Part shown: in pieces, positions 50,016-58,951 of the stretch
Layout of the letters: each line of letters begins with the position of its first letter
How positions within the stretch are numbered: the first letter of the stretch is position 1
Source: Natronoarchaeum mannanilyticum
GTDB lineage: Archaea > Halobacteriota > Halobacteria > Halobacteriales > Natronoarchaeaceae
Assembly: GCF_039522665.1 (NCBI RefSeq)
Contig: NZ_BAAADV010000007.1
Coordinates: forward strand, 62,001-126,000
Direction: 5' to 3'
Length of the DNA: 64,000 nucleotides
Program-made: the position numbers and the translations under genes
Notes under the pieces: generated by a model
Seen by the model: only the letters and a program-made list of their open reading frames with translations
Told to the model about the DNA's origin: nothing
The model's database searches: none

Positions 50016-52169
50016 TCAGATGAACAGGAAGGTGAGATACGCGACCGAGAGCAGGACGGCGGCGTGCTTGGCGCCGTCGGCCAGCCGGCCGCCGCTCATC
50101 TGCCCGGCGATCAGCCCCGAGAACAGCGCCTGCAGCGAGGTCGTGTGGAAGAAGATCACCGTGTACGCCGACTGGTTGATCGACCCGAGATCCTGCAGGA
50201 CCTGCGTGATGGCGAACTGGCCGGCCGCGCCGCTGGCCTCGGGCAGCACGCTCTCGTCGGGGAGGTTCGGAATGAGGACGGTGTCGAGCGCGCCGACGAT
50301 CAACAGGAACACCCCGAACGCGACGTAGACGACCACGACGTACGTTAGCATCTCGTCCTTGCGTGCGCGCTTGAGTCGGCGGTCGGACTTGGCTTGCGAG
50401 GCGGCGATCCGCAGCACGCGGGCGAGATCGCCGCTGGCGTTGATCGCGTTCGTGATCAGGGTGACGACCCGCGAGATCGTCCGCGTCCGGACGCGGTGCT
50501 CGAACCGCCGCAGCGCCAGCTCGACGTCGGCGCCCCACCGGATGTCCGCCCAGACGCGGTCGAGTTCCGGGTTGAGCGCGCCGAGGTCGCTCTTGCGAAC
50601 CCGGTCGATGCTCTCGACGACGGTCATGCCGGCCTCGTTGACGCTCGCGAGGCGATCGAGGAAGTCCGGCACCGCCGCCTCGATCGTCTCGATCCGGCGC
50701 CGGTGGACCTCGTAGGCGATCGCGAACGTCCCGACGACGAACAGCGTCGCCTGGAGCAGGAAGTCGTCGACGATCAGCCGCAGCGGGACGCCCAGCCGGA
50801 CGGCCACCGCGAATCGCAGGGCGGTCAGGACGCCGACGACCGGGATCGTCGCCCACAGCAGCGTTTTCGGGCGTTCGACGATCGTCTGGATCGGAGTTCC
50901 GAACGTCTCCCGTAGCCACTTGTACTGGCGGTAGAGCCGAAGGCGTTCGAGGTTCTTCGATTGGCGGTCTGACGCCGACGCCGCAGGGACGCCGCTATCG
51001 GGACGGGACGTTCCGCCGTCGGAGCGGGTCAGCCCGCCGTCGGAGCGAGTTTCCGCGTCCTCGGCGCGACGCACGCCCGACAGCCGGATCGAGGGGTCGA
51101 ACGTGGGTTCGAACTGCCCGCCGCCGCTCGACTCGCCCATCGCCGAGCCGAGATAGATGATGAAGGCGACGTTCGCGACCGGCAACAGGACGTAGACCGT
51201 GACTCGCAGCAGCGTCAGCGTGTCGGTCATCGAGATGCCGATCACGACGAGGATCGTGATCAGAAAGAGCGGCAGCACCACCAGCAGCGTGACGTACACC
51301 TCAGCGAGCGTCGCGAGCTCGTTGAGCAGGCGGTCCTGCTGATCTTCGGCGTCCTGCCGGAACTCGGCGTGTTGCTGTTCGAGGAAATCGGCGAGGCTCT
51401 GGCCGCTCTGGAGAACGCTCGAGAGGTTCTCGGCGAACTCCTTGAACTTCGGGCTCGGCGTCCGGCGGGCCATCGTCCGGATCGCGGTGACCATGTCCTT
51501 GCCGAACATATCCATATTTCTGACGGCCACGCCGACTTCCGCCGCCGGCTCGCCGTACACGTGCTCGTGGTCGGCGAGGATCCGTAGCACCGTCGGGAAC
51601 TCCATCCCGCTCCGGGAGAGCGCGTACATGAACGAGACCGTCTCGGGGAGGTTCGCCTCGATGTTCCGCCGGCGCCGCCCGGCGAGGTAGGAGGGGTACC
51701 ACCACCGGAGGTAGTACGTGGCGACCGCGACGGCGACGGCCATCGCGATCGCCGACCCAACCTGGATCGCAAGCAACGTCGTCCCGGTCGGCTGTGGCTG
51801 CCCGAACGCGCCGGCGACGAACTCGACGGTGCTGGGAAGGGTCGCACTGACGGTCTCCTGTGGCGTTTCGAGCAGCAGGACGGCGCCCCACTGGAGGTAC
51901 AGGCCGGCCGCGGCGCCGACGACCGCCCCGGCGGCGGCGTACAGCAGCGTCCGCGCGGCGTAGATGCGATAGGTCGTCGGAACGTGCGCGGTTCGAAGCC
52001 GTCGTTTTCGCCGCTGACGATTCCGCCCGACCCGGTGGACGAAGTCGCCGAACGCGAGCAGGGAAAGCCGAGAGAGCACTCGCTCGACGCGCGTGCTCAG
52101 CGGCGCGAGCGCGACCGGCACGAGGACGACGAGCGCGATCGCCAGCGGGACGAGGTCGTACGGCGCCAT
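50016..52169 (-). CDS. Type IV pilus-type membrane platform protein (PilC/TadC-like)
   Basis: The 717-aa protein has two T2SSF domains (about 170-320 and 520-690) with membrane-span groups before and after each. Motifs include LPETVSFMYALSRSGM and VPDFLDRLASVNEAGM. The acidic loop at about 345-415 (SDGGLTRSDGGTSRPD) is a disordered linker. This is the archaeal PilC/TadC double-domain platform that anchors pilus or archaellum-like fibres. It directly follows its ATPase with no gap. Confidence 0.9.
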   Translation of the reverse strand: MAPYDLVPLAIALVVLVPVALAPLSTRVERVLSRLSLLAFGDFVHRVGRNRQRRKRRLRTAHVPTTYRIYAARTLLYAAAGAVVGAAAGLYLQWGAVLLLETPQETVSATLPSTVEFVAGAFGQPQPTGTTLLAIQVGSAIAMAVAVAVATYYLRWWYPSYLAGRRRRNIEANLPETVSFMYALSRSGMEFPTVLRILADHEHVYGEPAAEVGVAVRNMDMFGKDMVTAIRTMARRTPSPKFKEFAENLSSVLQSGQSLADFLEQQHAEFRQDAEDQQDRLLNELATLAEVYVTLLVVLPLFLITILVVIGISMTDTLTLLRVTVYVLLPVANVAFIIYLGSAMGESSGGGQFEPTFDPSIRLSGVRRAEDAETRSDGGLTRSDGGTSRPDSGVPAASASDRQSKNLERLRLYRQYKWLRETFGTPIQTIVERPKTLLWATIPVVGVLTALRFAVAVRLGVPLRLIVDDFLLQATLFVVGTFAIAYEVHRRRIETIEAAVPDFLDRLASVNEAGMTVVESIDRVRKSDLGALNPELDRVWADIRWGADVELALRRFEHRVRTRTISRVVTLITNAINASGDLARVLRIAASQAKSDRRLKRARKDEMLTYVVVVYVAFGVFLLIVGALDTVLIPNLPDESVLPEASGAAGQFAITQVLQDLGSINQSAYTVIFFHTTSLQALFSGLIAGQMSGGRLADGAKHAAVLLSVAYLTFLFI

Positions 52170-53858
52170 CTACTCGACCGTCGGTACGGGCGCCGCGTCT
52201 TCCTCGTCGATCCGGTCCATCACGGTCGCGGCGTCGGCGTAGTACTCGTTGACCAGCGCCGTGAACCGGCGGTAGTCGGTGACGTCGTTGTCCCGGAGGT
52301 ACTGCAGGAAGCGGCGGCGATCGCGCAGTTCCGACAGGAGTTCGGCCTGCGTCCAGCCGCGATCCTCCCGGATCTCCTCCAAGACGACGCTGCTGCCGTT
52401 GTCGGTGAACGAGTCGTCGTCGCCGTTCCAGGAGTACGTCGTCGAGTAGTCGAGTTCGCCGGTGCGCTGGTCGATCCCCTCGATCTCGGCGACCGTCTTG
52501 TTCCGGCGGACGCGCTCGTCGTCGAAGCGGGTCAGCGTCTGGACGCAGAGCACGTCCAGCGACTGGACCATCGCGCGGGGGACGTTGATCGGCTCGTTTT
52601 CCAGCCGGTTGATCACCGTCTGGACCGAGTCGGCGTGCATCGTCGAGTAGGTGGTGTGGCCGGTGTTCATCGCCTGGAACAGCGTGATCGCCTCCTCGCC
52701 CCGGACCTCGCCGACCACGATGTACTCGGGACGGTGGCGCAGCGCCGACCGCAGCAGGTCGTACATCGTGATGTCGTTGCCCTCGTGGAGCCGCTCGCGC
52801 GTGACCGAAGAGAGCCAGTTGCCGTGGTACAGCGTCAGCTCGCGGGTGTCCTCGATCGAGAGCACCTTCGAGCGCGGCGGGATGAACATCGAGATGGCGT
52901 TCATCGACGTCGTCTTCCCCGAGGCCGTCCCGCCGGCGAAGATCAGCGACTTGTTGTGCTCGATCGCCAGCCAGAGGTAGGCCATCTGGTCGACGCTGAA
53001 CGTGCCGTACTCGATCAGGTCGATCGGGGTGAACGGTTCGTCGGAGTACTTCCGGATCGTAAAGGCCGAGCCGCGCGGCGTGACCTCCTCGCCGAGCGCG
53101 AGTTCGGCGCGGCTCCCGTCGGGCAGCGTGCTCTCGACCATCGGCTCGCCGACGCTGATGTGGCGACCCGACTGCTGGGCCAGCCGCACGACGAAGTTGT
53201 CCAGCGCCTCCTGCTCGAAGGAGACGTTCGTCTTCACGTCGGTGTACTCGTCGTGGTAGACGAAGATCGGCAGGTCGTAGCCGTCGCAGGAGATGTCCTC
53301 GACGTGCGGGTCGTTGATGATCGGATCGATCTTCCCGAAGCCGCGGAACGCCCGGTAGAGGTAGTAGAAGAGGCGGTGGAACGTCGCGACGTCGATCTCG
53401 GCCCCGTAGCGTTCGAGGTGCTCGCGCAGCTCGTCGCGCAGCACGGCCTCGACGTCCTCGTCGGCGACGTCCGGCCGGTAGACGAGCGGGTCGCGGATGT
53501 CCTCGAACAGCAGCTCCAGCAGCTCGTACTCGTCGGCCGCGAGTTCGGGCTCGACGACGTAGTAGAGGTGCTCGTTTTCCTCGTGGTCGTAGTTGATCGA
53601 GACGAACGCGAACGGCGCGTTCACCCAGTACCGCTCGATCTCTTCGTACCCCTCCAGCCCGTCGAACGAGACGATCTCGCCGTGGCGGCCCGGCGCGTAC
53701 AGCTCCCCGGGGACGGTCGATCCCTCGAGCAGCTCGATCGCGCGTCGGAGGCGACGCTTGAGTCGATCGATCCGCGTTTCGGGCGCTTCGTCGTCGCTAG
53801 TCGGCCCGTCGGCGCCCAGCTGGATTCCCCGCGGTTCGGTCGTGTCTGTGTCCGTCAT
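52170..53858 (-). CDS. Type II/IV secretion ATPase (PilB/TadA-like)
   Basis: The 562-aa ATPase powers pilus-type assembly. Walker A is FAGGTASGKTTSMNAI, the Asp box/Walker B region is KVLSIEDTRELTLYH, and the His box is TGHTTYSTMHADS. The N-terminal domain (1-180) is the archaeal N1/N2 type, and the C-terminal end (about 495-550) carries an added helical region. With PilC it makes the core of an archaeal type IV pilus system. No prepilin gene with a class III signal is adjacent, so the fibre subunits are elsewhere. Confidence 0.93.
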   Translation of the reverse strand: MTDTDTTEPRGIQLGADGPTSDDEAPETRIDRLKRRLRRAIELLEGSTVPGELYAPGRHGEIVSFDGLEGYEEIERYWVNAPFAFVSINYDHEENEHLYYVVEPELAADEYELLELLFEDIRDPLVYRPDVADEDVEAVLRDELREHLERYGAEIDVATFHRLFYYLYRAFRGFGKIDPIINDPHVEDISCDGYDLPIFVYHDEYTDVKTNVSFEQEALDNFVVRLAQQSGRHISVGEPMVESTLPDGSRAELALGEEVTPRGSAFTIRKYSDEPFTPIDLIEYGTFSVDQMAYLWLAIEHNKSLIFAGGTASGKTTSMNAISMFIPPRSKVLSIEDTRELTLYHGNWLSSVTRERLHEGNDITMYDLLRSALRHRPEYIVVGEVRGEEAITLFQAMNTGHTTYSTMHADSVQTVINRLENEPINVPRAMVQSLDVLCVQTLTRFDDERVRRNKTVAEIEGIDQRTGELDYSTTYSWNGDDDSFTDNGSSVVLEEIREDRGWTQAELLSELRDRRRFLQYLRDNDVTDYRRFTALVNEYYADAATVMDRIDEEDAAPVPTVE

Positions 53859-53929
53859 GGATAGGTGCGCACCGACCGTAGGGACGCCTTACCGTCGGTA
53901 CGCTGATGTAACCGTGGTAACGGAGGCAG

Positions 53930-54034
53930 GACCCTTAAATTGGGCGGCCGGAGCGAAGTGTGGCGACCGGGACGAGGCGAAGCGGGACGAGGCAAAGCGG
54001 GGCAGGGCGACAGGAGCGAGACGAGGCGGCCGAC
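53930..54034. other. Promoter and purine-rich tandem repeat
   Basis: AATTTAAG on the minus strand (about 53934-53941) may be the TATA box of the secretion ATPase, with a 75-nt leader. A 15-bp tandem pair CGGGACGAGGCRAAG lies at about 53969-53998 in a purine-rich stretch. Confidence 0.4.
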
Positions 54035-54547
54035 TCAGACGAGATCGGCGCGGAGCAACACGCCGGCCAGCAGCCCCAGCACCGCGAGGCCGATCGGGAT
54101 CGGGACGCCGCCGCCGAAGTCGCCGCTGGTTGCGATGGCGACCGTCGCGGCGGTCAGCAGCGCGGTCGCGACGGCGAGCAGGCCGCCCATCACGCGCACC
54201 GGGTGGGCGGGCGAGCGCCTCTCGACGGCGTCCTCGGCCGCGTACATCGCGAACGACAGCATAACCGCCAGTGCCACGACCGCGGCGCCGGCGATCCAGA
54301 CGTAGTACAGCGTCTCCGAGACGCCCGAGACCAGATCGAGCGCCGCGATCGGATGGCGGAACAGCTGCTGCTGGTCCCGGGGGATCCCGAAGATGTATCG
54401 GACCTGCAGGAAGGGAAATCGAAGGAACAGTGCCGACAGCTCGGTGCCCGGAATCGAGGTGTAGGTCACGTTCCAGGGCAACACGGCCGCAAGCCAGGCC
54501 GACACGACCGCCAGCTCGCCGGCGTACTCGGAGCGAACCCAGGCCAT
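54035..54547 (-). CDS. Four-span haloarchaeal membrane protein
   Basis: This 170-aa protein has about four membrane spans: 12-27, 80-103, 116-135 and 145-165. An extracytoplasmic loop between the first two includes TYTSIPGTELSALFLRFP and FGIPRDQQQLFRHP. I recognise no enzyme motif. It may be of the DUF7548-type haloarchaeal membrane family; this is uncertain. It is downstream of no clear operon and divergent from the gene at 54676. Confidence 0.65.
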   Translation of the reverse strand: MAWVRSEYAGELAVVSAWLAAVLPWNVTYTSIPGTELSALFLRFPFLQVRYIFGIPRDQQQLFRHPIAALDLVSGVSETLYYVWIAGAAVVALAVMLSFAMYAAEDAVERRSPAHPVRVMGGLLAVATALLTAATVAIATSGDFGGGVPIPIGLAVLGLLAGVLLRADLV

Positions 54548-54675
54548 TATACCAGACGAGCGCGGACCCCGGCGGCTAAAAGATTCCGTCTCGGCGTCGC
54601 GCCGGGCCGGCCGAACGCGACGCTTTCAGGCGTTACGTTCATTGCCCGTGAGCCCCAACCTGATTCACACAGGGA

Positions 54676-55146
54676 ATGAGGCGCGATTACTTCACGCTGG
54701 AGGTCAGCAACGTCGACTGGGTCGAAGACGACGGCGAGCCCGCGAAGCCGACGGTACGGATCGACTTCGAGGGCCCCGCCTCGACGCTCCGCGAGCGCCT
54801 CACAGGAACGGACGACGAACTGCTCGACGCCGACCAGACCGACGTGGCCTACCGGCTCCAGACGTCGCTCGACGACGACGCGACCGGCGTCGTCAGCGTC
54901 ACCAACCGGATCACCGGCGACTTCGTGCTCGAACTCAACGAGGACGCCGACGACGTGCTCAAGTTCATCCGGGCGGCCCGCCGCTACGGCGAACACGACC
55001 CCGACTCCGACGGCCGCTACGGCGTCCGGATCCACATTGAGGGCGACGAGCTCGTCACCTACGATAAGCGCACCTTCCTCGTGTACAACGAGGAGGGGAA
55101 CCTGCTGCGGAACCACAGCCTCATTCCGAGCGGCGTCGAGCTGTAA
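54676..55146 (+). CDS. DUF5793-type haloarchaeal protein
   Basis: The 156-aa soluble protein starts MRRDYFTLEVSNVDW and has mixed alpha/beta character, with segments AYRLQTSLDDDATGVVSVTN and DDVLKFIRAARRYGEHD. It has no membrane span, Cys or catalytic motif. It resembles the DUF5793 family, conserved across haloarchaea without known function. Strong acid content fits a cytoplasmic haloarchaeal protein. Confidence 0.72.
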   Translation: MRRDYFTLEVSNVDWVEDDGEPAKPTVRIDFEGPASTLRERLTGTDDELLDADQTDVAYRLQTSLDDDATGVVSVTNRITGDFVLELNEDADDVLKFIRAARRYGEHDPDSDGRYGVRIHIEGDELVTYDKRTFLVYNEEGNLLRNHSLIPSGVEL

Positions 55147-55215
55147 CGCCGCCCGATCCAATCGATTTCTTCTCTCACCAGTTCGTTTTTGATCGTGGGC
55201 TGTGCGGATGGTATC

Positions 55216-55461
55216 ATGGGCATTTCTCGATCGAGTGAAGATCACACCGGAACCGCCCTCGTTTCGGTACTTCTGTCGACCCTGGTGTTACTCACGAATG
55301 AGATACTGTACCGATTGAGCCTCCTCGCCGACGCCGACCCCGGTATCATCAACGAGATCGCAGCCGTCATCGGCTGGGTAGCGCTCGTCGCATCCGCGGC
55401 GTATCTGCTCGTCGGCCTCCGGACGTACCTTCCCATCCGTGATTTCACGGACGGGCAGTAG
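55216..55461 (+). CDS. Two-span small membrane protein
   Basis: The 81-aa product has spans at about 15-35 and 48-70 and short polar ends (ending IRDFTDGQ). I recognise no family. An in-frame TTG at 55189 is an alternative start; ATG 55216 (MGISRSSEDH) is preferred. The upstream gap to the previous gene is 69 nt. Confidence 0.55.
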   Translation: MGISRSSEDHTGTALVSVLLSTLVLLTNEILYRLSLLADADPGIINEIAAVIGWVALVASAAYLLVGLRTYLPIRDFTDGQ

Positions 55462-55545
55462 TTCACGCCCGGTGTCGTCTAGTTTTTCAGCCCATCTCGT
55501 GTCCGTTCGGGTGCATTTACGGTGGTCCGGCCCGGTCGTTTCAGT

Positions 55546-56973
55546 ATGAACCTGTTCGGAACGGCCGGGATTCGGGGCCCGGTCAGCGAGCGAGTGACGC
55601 CGGAGCTGGCGCTGTCGGTCGGGCGGGCGGTCGCCACGCACGCGCGAGACGCCGACGCGAACGCGACCGCCCGGAGCGACGCCGACGCCGCTACGGCGTC
55701 ACGCCCGACGGTCGTCCTCGGCCAGGACGGCCGCGAAACCAGCGACGGGATCGCCGCCGCCGTCGAGGCGGGCCTGGAGAGCGCGGGCGCCGACTGCCGC
55801 CGCGTCGGCGTCGTGCCGACGCCCGCGCTGGCGTACGCCTCGCGCGGACGCCGCGGCGTGATGATCACCGCGAGCCACAACCCGCCGACCGACAACGGCA
55901 TCAAGCTGTTCGACGACGGCGTCGAGTACGACCGAGCGGCCGAACGGCAGATCGAGTCGCTGGTCGCCGACCACCAGCACTCGGCGCCGTGGGACGAGTG
56001 GGGCTCGACCGGCTCGACCGACGTGATCGGCGTCTACTGCGACGACGTCGTCGAGTACGCCCGCAAGTTCTTCGGAGCGTCGACGCCGCTCGACGGCCTG
56101 TCGATCATCGTCGACTGCGGCAACGGGATGGCGAGCCTGGGCACGCCCCAGGTGCTCCGGGAGCTGGGCGCCCGCGTCGTCACCCTCAACGCGAACGTCG
56201 ACGGCCACTTCCCCGGCCGCGAGAGCAAGCCGACCCGCGAGTCGCTGGGGGACTTCCTAGCCTTCCTCGCTGACGGCGAGTTCGACTTCGGCGTCGCCCA
56301 CGACGGGGACGCCGACCGGATCGTGGTCGCAGACGGCGACGGCGAGGTCGTCGACGAGAACACCGTGCTGGCCGTACTTGCGGCGCGGTACGTCCGGGAG
56401 TCCGACGCCGCCGACCCCGTCGTCGTGACGACGCCCGACACCTCGGCGCGGATCGACGAGCTCGTTCGAGAGTCCGGCGGCCGCACCGAGCGCGTCCGCC
56501 TCGGCGCGCTCCACGAGGGGATGGCCCGGGAGCGAACGGCGGGCGGCCGGGGCACCGAGATCGCCTTCGCCGCGGAACCCTGGAAGCACATCCACCCCAA
56601 CTTCGGCGGGTGGATCGACGGCATCGTCAGCGCGGCGGTGTTCTCGGGGCTGGTCGCCGAAGCGGGCGACGTCGAGGGCGTTCGAGCGCCCGTCACCGAG
56701 CGACCGTACCGGCAGGTCAACGTCGAGTGCCCCGACGACGCCAAGGACGCCGCGATGCGGCGCCTGGAAACGGAGCTTCCGGAGCTGTTTCCCGAGGGCG
56801 ACGTCTCGACGGAGTACGGCGTCCGGATCGAGCTGCCCGACGCGGCGTGGGTGCTCGTCCGGCCGAGCGGCACCGAGCCGTACGTCCGGGTGTACGCCGA
56901 AAGCGAGGATATCGACGCGCTGGTCGACGAGACCGTCGACGCCGTTGGGTCGGCCGTCGCGGAGAGTCAGTAA
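55546..56973 (+). CDS. glmM: Phosphohexomutase (phosphoglucosamine/phosphomannomutase)
   Basis: The 475-aa alpha-D-phosphohexomutase starts MNLFGTAGIRGPVSERVTPE. The phosphoserine is Ser110 (TASHNPP), the Mg2+ loop is DGDADR (Asp253, Asp255, Asp257), the sugar-binding loop is AEPWKHIHPNFGGW, and the C-terminal phosphate loop is RPSGTEPYVRVY. It interconverts hexose-1- and -6-phosphates; glucosamine or mannose as substrate cannot be settled. An Ala/Asp/Thr-rich insert (about 35-55) is unusual but without effect on the core. Confidence 0.88.
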   Translation: MNLFGTAGIRGPVSERVTPELALSVGRAVATHARDADANATARSDADAATASRPTVVLGQDGRETSDGIAAAVEAGLESAGADCRRVGVVPTPALAYASRGRRGVMITASHNPPTDNGIKLFDDGVEYDRAAERQIESLVADHQHSAPWDEWGSTGSTDVIGVYCDDVVEYARKFFGASTPLDGLSIIVDCGNGMASLGTPQVLRELGARVVTLNANVDGHFPGRESKPTRESLGDFLAFLADGEFDFGVAHDGDADRIVVADGDGEVVDENTVLAVLAARYVRESDAADPVVVTTPDTSARIDELVRESGGRTERVRLGALHEGMARERTAGGRGTEIAFAAEPWKHIHPNFGGWIDGIVSAAVFSGLVAEAGDVEGVRAPVTERPYRQVNVECPDDAKDAAMRRLETELPELFPEGDVSTEYGVRIELPDAAWVLVRPSGTEPYVRVYAESEDIDALVDETVDAVGSAVAESQ

Positions 56974-56999
56974 CTGCCGCCGCTCCTTCGTCTGGCCGG

Positions 57000-58004
57000 T
57001 CAGATTCCCCGGACCGTGTCGATAACTCCCATCGACTCCAGCGTCATCCAGACCAGAAACAGTCCGTACAGCCCGAGAAAGCCGTAGGCTTCGAGGTCGG
57101 TCAGTTCGAGATCCGTCCGGGCGAACACGACGAACACCAGCGTCGCGAAGGCGAGAAAGCCCATCGTCGGGATCGCCGCGTAGAAGTTGATGGTCGTCTC
57201 CCCGGCCAGCAGGACGCCGACGGGGATCGCGACCAGCAGATTGAACGTGTTGCTCCCGAGGACGTTCGTGATGCTGGTGACGCTCTCGCCGGCCTTGGCG
57301 GCGTTGATGCTCACGAACGCGTCGGGGAGGCTCGTCGCCGCGGCGATCACGGTCAGCCCCCAGAGGAACGACGGCGTCCCGAAGGCATCGCCGAAGGTCA
57401 GCGCCGCACGGACGATCCCCTCGACGCCGACCGCGATCAGCGCGAGCGCGACGGCGAGCACGGCCCACTCCCGACGGTGGTCGACGTCGACGGTCGGCGC
57501 GGCGTACTCGCTGGCGTCCTGCTGGTGAAGGAAGACGTAGACCCCGTAGGTCGCGATTGGCAGTACGGCGAGTACTCGCGTCAGTCTCGCCTCGCTGTTG
57601 GTCCCGCCGGGGACGTACGTCGCGCCGAGCGCGAACACGATAAACAGCACGAGCACACTGATGATGTAGAACTGGGCGTCCTTGTGGACGATGTCGCGAG
57701 TCGCCTCCAGCTCGTCGGTCGAGAGCGCCGAGACGGCCGGGATCACGAGCAGGTTGAAGATCGCGCTCCCGACGATCGCGCCGACGCCCAGCGAGAACTC
57801 CTGGTGGACGAGCGTGCTGATGACGACCGAGCTGAGCTCGGGGAAGCTCGACCCGATCGCGACGACGACGGCGCCGTGGACGGCGACCGGCAGCCCGTAG
57901 TACTTGCTGAGCCGCTCGGCCGACCGTTCGAGGTACTCGCTGCCCTTCCAGATGACGCCCGTCGCGACGATCGCCAGCCCGAAGGCAACGAGGAGACCGG
58001 TCAT
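57000..58004 (-). CDS. Sodium/calcium exchanger family protein
   Basis: The 334-aa CaCA-family antiporter has ten predicted spans in two inverted halves. The alpha-1 repeat is AIGSSFPELSSVVIS, while the alpha-2 repeat is AAATSLPDAFVSI. Asp stands in alpha-2 where Glu is typical, and this could alter ion choice. GSNTFNL is present. It would exchange Na+ or H+ for Ca2+. Convergent with glmM, 26 nt apart. Confidence 0.88.
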   Translation of the reverse strand: MTGLLVAFGLAIVATGVIWKGSEYLERSAERLSKYYGLPVAVHGAVVVAIGSSFPELSSVVISTLVHQEFSLGVGAIVGSAIFNLLVIPAVSALSTDELEATRDIVHKDAQFYIISVLVLFIVFALGATYVPGGTNSEARLTRVLAVLPIATYGVYVFLHQQDASEYAAPTVDVDHRREWAVLAVALALIAVGVEGIVRAALTFGDAFGTPSFLWGLTVIAAATSLPDAFVSINAAKAGESVTSITNVLGSNTFNLLVAIPVGVLLAGETTINFYAAIPTMGFLAFATLVFVVFARTDLELTDLEAYGFLGLYGLFLVWMTLESMGVIDTVRGI

Positions 58005-58098
58005 CGGCCCAACCTACTCGGCAGGGGCTGAAAGGTGTGGGTCATTCGAGACGACGCCGAGCGCCGGCTACTTGTGGCCCGTGCTCGAACACGCTGCC

Positions 58099-58485
58099 AT
58101 GACCGATCTGATCGAAGCCGCTCGCGAGGCGCGCGAGGCGTCGTACGCTCCCTACTCCGAGTACGAGGTCGGCGCCGCGCTGCGAACCGAGGACGGCACC
58201 GTCTTCACCGGCTGCAACATCGAGAACGCCAACTACTCCAATAGCCTCCACGCCGAGGAGGTCGCGCTGGCCGAGGCGATCCGCGAGGGTCACCGCTCGT
58301 TCGACGCGCTCGCGGTCTCGACCAGCGAACTGGACGGCCAGACGCCCTGCGGGATGTGTCGCCAGTCGCTGACGGAGTTCTGCGACGACGATCTGCCCGT
58401 CATCTGCGACGAGGGCGAGGACAACAGCGAGTACACGCTGGGCGAACTGCTACCGAACACGATCTCGCGGGACGACCTGAGCTAG
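58099..58485 (+). CDS. cdd: Cytidine deaminase
   Basis: The 128-aa zinc enzyme deaminates cytidine and deoxycytidine in pyrimidine salvage. The zinc ligands are His51 (LHAEEVALA, with catalytic Glu53), Cys84 and Cys87 (TPCGMCRQ). Typical tetrameric enzymes of this size have Cys at the first position, so His51 is a variation. SYAPYSEYEVGAAL and TGCNIENANYSNSLHAEE are family signatures. ATG 58099 fits. Confidence 0.95.
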   Translation: MTDLIEAAREAREASYAPYSEYEVGAALRTEDGTVFTGCNIENANYSNSLHAEEVALAEAIREGHRSFDALAVSTSELDGQTPCGMCRQSLTEFCDDDLPVICDEGEDNSEYTLGELLPNTISRDDLS

Positions 58486-58489
58486 CGCG

Positions 58490-58852
58490 TCAGCGTCGAA
58501 CTTCGGGGTCGTCGGCGTCGTCACCCCACCCGTCGTTTCCGTCGTTCCAGCCGTCGTTACCATCGTCCCACCCGCCGTTTCCGTCGTTTCTATCGTTCCA
58601 GCCGTCGTTCGCTCCGGGGCCGCTCCCCACACCTTGACCGCCGCGCCCGCCGCTCCCGCCGGTCCTGTCACGGCCGATGAGTAGGTACAATAGCAAGCCG
58701 AGTATACCGCCGAAGAATGCGACGAGCGCCCAGAGGAGTGCGCTGTGCGAACTGTTCTGCTCTGCGTCGTTGTACACCCAGAATGGGATGACGATCGCGA
58801 AGAGGGCAAACATCAGGACGCCGATCAGGGCGACTGCGCCACCTGCGGGCAT
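58490..58852 (-). CDS. PLDc_N-type membrane protein with WND repeat tail
   Basis: The 120-aa protein has two spans (about 7-27 and 38-60) with the FWVYNDAEQNSSHSALLWA loop of phospholipase D N-terminal (PLDc_N) anchors. The rest is a Gly-rich linker then NDGW-type repeats (NDGWNDGNDGWGDD), low in complexity. The tail probably lies outside or in the cytoplasm as a flexible extension. Function unknown. Confidence 0.65.
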   Translation of the reverse strand: MPAGGAVALIGVLMFALFAIVIPFWVYNDAEQNSSHSALLWALVAFFGGILGLLLYLLIGRDRTGGSGGRGGQGVGSGPGANDGWNDRNDGNGGWDDGNDGWNDGNDGWGDDADDPEVRR

Positions 58853-58951
58853 ACGAACGACCTGTTGCTATAGTGCCAAATGTTTTGTCCTCTGCCGCGC
58901 CGCGCGTATCGGCGGGGGCACGTATTTCCCCGTCGCGTCACAGTCCCACGT

